Positions 5,608 through 6,735 of a stretch of 6,735 nt of DNA are shown one piece after another (the stretch's first letter is position 1; the number at the start of each line of letters is the position of its first letter). The position numbers were made by a program, and so were the translations under genes. The stretch is taken from NCBI GenBank assembly GCA_947297555.1, contig CAMYTM010000037.1, positions 1 through 6,735 on the forward strand, written 5' to 3'. Below the pieces are notes generated by a model. It was not told the DNA's origin, searched no databases, and worked only from the letters and a program-made list of their open reading frames with translations. Source of the DNA: an uncultured Mycoplasmatota bacterium (GTDB lineage: Bacteria; Bacillota_I; Bacilli_A; RF39; UBA660).

Positions 5608-6204
5608 TTACTTTAATGCATTTCCATTTTCTCTATTATCAATAGGAATATTATATTTTTGAATAACTTCAAATAGAAATCTTTGAAATTTAGTTAATAA
5701 ATTTTTTTCAATTTCAATCGCTGATACTTCATCTACTCCAAATACGGAAGCAAAGTTTTGGCATTCTCCATAATTATAGATACCTAGAATAAATAGTAAC
5801 ATCATCAATTCCGCTCCTGAAAAATAAGCAAAAGTAAAGGCAATATCTTTTGAAAGATAGGAAAGATAAACATTATTTGATAACCCACTTATTATATTAG
5901 AAAATAATGTTTTATAAAGTACATCTTGACTACGTTCTTGTTTTTCTTCTGCTGTTTTTAATTGTTCAATATTACTTTTTACCTTTTCACTTAAAAAGTA
6001 ATGTTTATTCCTTCCTTTTCTTTCTTTCTCAATTAACCCCTCTTGAACTAGTTTACTTATTATATTTGTTAAATTTTGTGCTAATAAAGATAATACTTCA
6101 CAAATTTCACTATGAAATAATCCTGGTCTTTCATATAATAAATTTAGGATATTCTCTCCATATTTCCTAGAAATTTTCTTTGCCTTTAATAAATAATCTT
6201 CCAT
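5608..6204 (-). CDS. Winged helix-turn-helix protein with a helical C-terminal domain
   Basis: A 198-aa protein. The N-terminal third (about 10-75) fits a MarR/ArsR-like winged helix: an initial helix (ENILNLLYERPG, 17-28), HTH helix 2 (HSEICEVLSLL, 31-41), a recognition helix (about 42-55, QNLTNIISKLVQEG) and a basic wing (EKERKGRNKHYFLSE, 59-73). This points to DNA binding, probably as a transcription regulator. The remaining 120 residues are helical, with no recognised ligand or catalytic motif. A hydrophobic patch (AELMMLLFILGIYNYG, 131-146) is more likely a buried helix than a membrane span, but that is uncertain. The start is an ATG at 6204 with a modest SD (AAAGG about 10 nt upstream). 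It is 15 nt downstream of the small membrane protein gene, so the two are probably co-transcribed. Its target is unknown; the adjacent genes are the first place to look. Confidence 0.75.
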   Translation of the reverse strand: MEDYLLKAKKISRKYGENILNLLYERPGLFHSEICEVLSLLAQNLTNIISKLVQEGLIEKERKGRNKHYFLSEKVKSNIEQLKTAEEKQERSQDVLYKTLFSNIISGLSNNVYLSYLSKDIAFTFAYFSGAELMMLLFILGIYNYGECQNFASVFGVDEVSAIEIEKNLLTKFQRFLFEVIQKYNIPIDNRENGNALK

Positions 6205-6219
6205 AACCCCAAAACCTTT

Positions 6220-6486
6220 CTATTTCTTCAATAATTTTCTAAAAAAGCAAATATATAAAATGAGAAGAAGAAACAAAATAAAAAGCATAACAACCCCACC
6301 TAATATTTCTTTTTTAGTAAACAATTTAATGCTTATTATAAGAAAAATTCCCAAAATTACAAGATATAACGCATTTATAAAGATAAATAAAGGATAACGT
6401 ATCCATTTCGATATTTTCTTATTGCGAATCACTTCCAAAATTCCTTCTAAAAAAATTTCTCCTATTAATTCAACTAAAAAATCCAT
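6220..6486 (-). CDS. Small two-helix membrane protein of unknown function
   Basis: An 88-aa protein with an amphipathic N-terminus (about 1-20), a basic stretch (RNKKISKWIR, 21-30), one hydrophobic helix at about 32-52, a short charged turn (KLFTKKE, 54-60) and a second helix at about 61-82. It ends in a basic tail (RKLLKK). The positive residues flanking both helices suggest a hairpin with both ends in the cytoplasm. I recognise no family. The ATG at 6486 has a modest AGGG-type SD at 6-nt spacing. It lies 8 nt after the XRE gene stop and 15 nt before the winged-helix gene start, a typical operon arrangement. It could be a sensor, an inhibitor partner or a toxin-like small membrane protein; none of these is shown. 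Confidence 0.7.
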   Translation of the reverse strand: MDFLVELIGEIFLEGILEVIRNKKISKWIRYPLFIFINALYLVILGIFLIISIKLFTKKEILGGVVMLFILFLLLILYICFFRKLLKK

Positions 6487-6494
6487 AAACTACC

Positions 6495-6735
6495 CTACTT
6501 TTTTCTAACTTTCTCAATTTTAATCGTGTAGCCGATAGGACCTAATATTTCTAACAAACTTAAAATACTTGGAGAACTTATTCCCGCTTCAATTCGAGCA
6601 ATCTTTACCCGTGAAACACCTGAAAACTTCGAGAGTAAATCTTGTGTTAAATTGTTCTCTTTTCTAAATCTTGTAAATTCTTTAATAAAGACCTCATTTA
6701 ATTTTATTGGGTCATACGCCTCATCTATATAACTA
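6495..6735 (-). CDS. XRE-family helix-turn-helix protein, 5' end outside window
   Basis: An open frame enters from the right edge (first complete codon 6734-6732) and ends at TAG 6497-6495, giving 79 C-terminal residues. They contain a Cro/CI-type HTH: FRKENNLTQDLLSKFSGVS (23-41), the recognition helix SRVKIARIEAG (41-51), then SSPSILSLLEILGPIGYT (53-70) and a final strand (IKIEKVRKK). A region before the HTH (DPIKLNEVFIKEF) plus this short C-terminal strand resembles XRE antitoxins of the HigA type, so a toxin gene just outside the window is possible. It could equally be an ordinary small repressor. It overlaps nothing and is followed after 8 nt by the membrane protein gene. The HTH assignment is firm and the antitoxin idea is weak inference. 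Confidence 0.8.
   Translation of the reverse strand, partial: SYIDEAYDPIKLNEVFIKEFTRFRKENNLTQDLLSKFSGVSRVKIARIEAGISSPSILSLLEILGPIGYTIKIEKVRKK

Noticed and set aside
5907..6170. 87-codon hydrophobic plus-strand open frame opposite the winged-helix gene
   Set aside because: Its Leu/Phe/Tyr-rich translation is what the complement of Lys/Glu/Asn codons gives. It covers the HTH region of the minus-strand gene, which has real domain features.

Overview
This AT-rich window (about 30% G+C by eye) most likely comes from a low-GC Bacillota of class Bacilli. The best evidence is a dnaB-dnaI pair, the helicase-loading proteins typical of Bacilli. A closer placement, for example an uncultured gut lineage near Erysipelotrichales or RF39, is only a guess. 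Trp codons are TGG and the frames stay open under the standard bacterial code, so a TGA=Trp mollicute code is unlikely. Every supported gene lies on the minus strand, so transcription runs from right to left.

In transcription order, the right edge (6735 to 5608) holds a tightly packed set of three genes. These are an XRE-type helix-turn-helix protein cut by the window edge, a small two-helix membrane protein, and a winged-helix DNA-binding protein. The gaps are 8 and 15 nt. Next, behind a possible promoter, is a TPR-like protein of unknown function (5546 to 4680) that starts with TTG behind a strong Shine-Dalgarno (SD) sequence.

A good promoter at 4676-4647 then drives a probable operon that ends at a clear intrinsic terminator (2412-2388). 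The operon begins with two overlapping unknown reading frames (4618-4220 and 4230-3163) that look like one gene of about 480 codons broken or recoded at a homopolymer. It ends with a membrane-anchored thioredoxin-fold protein with a CPWC active site.

The left third is the replication-initiation unit: dnaB (2308-1037) and dnaI (909-13). A possible 16-codon small ORF with an excellent SD lies between them. Together DnaB and DnaI would recruit and load the replicative helicase at oriC and at restarted forks.

Three genes have GTG codons that lie inside the SD sequence (dnaI, dnaB and the 132-residue protein). Their true starts are almost certainly the ATGs 9 nt downstream. I see no RNA genes, insertion sequences, CRISPR arrays or attachment sites, and no non-coding stretch longer than about 120 bases. 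No complete new system can be demonstrated here. The best leads are the frame-broken unknown gene next to the thioredoxin-like protein, the small ORF between dnaB and dnaI, and the regulator/membrane cassette at the right edge.
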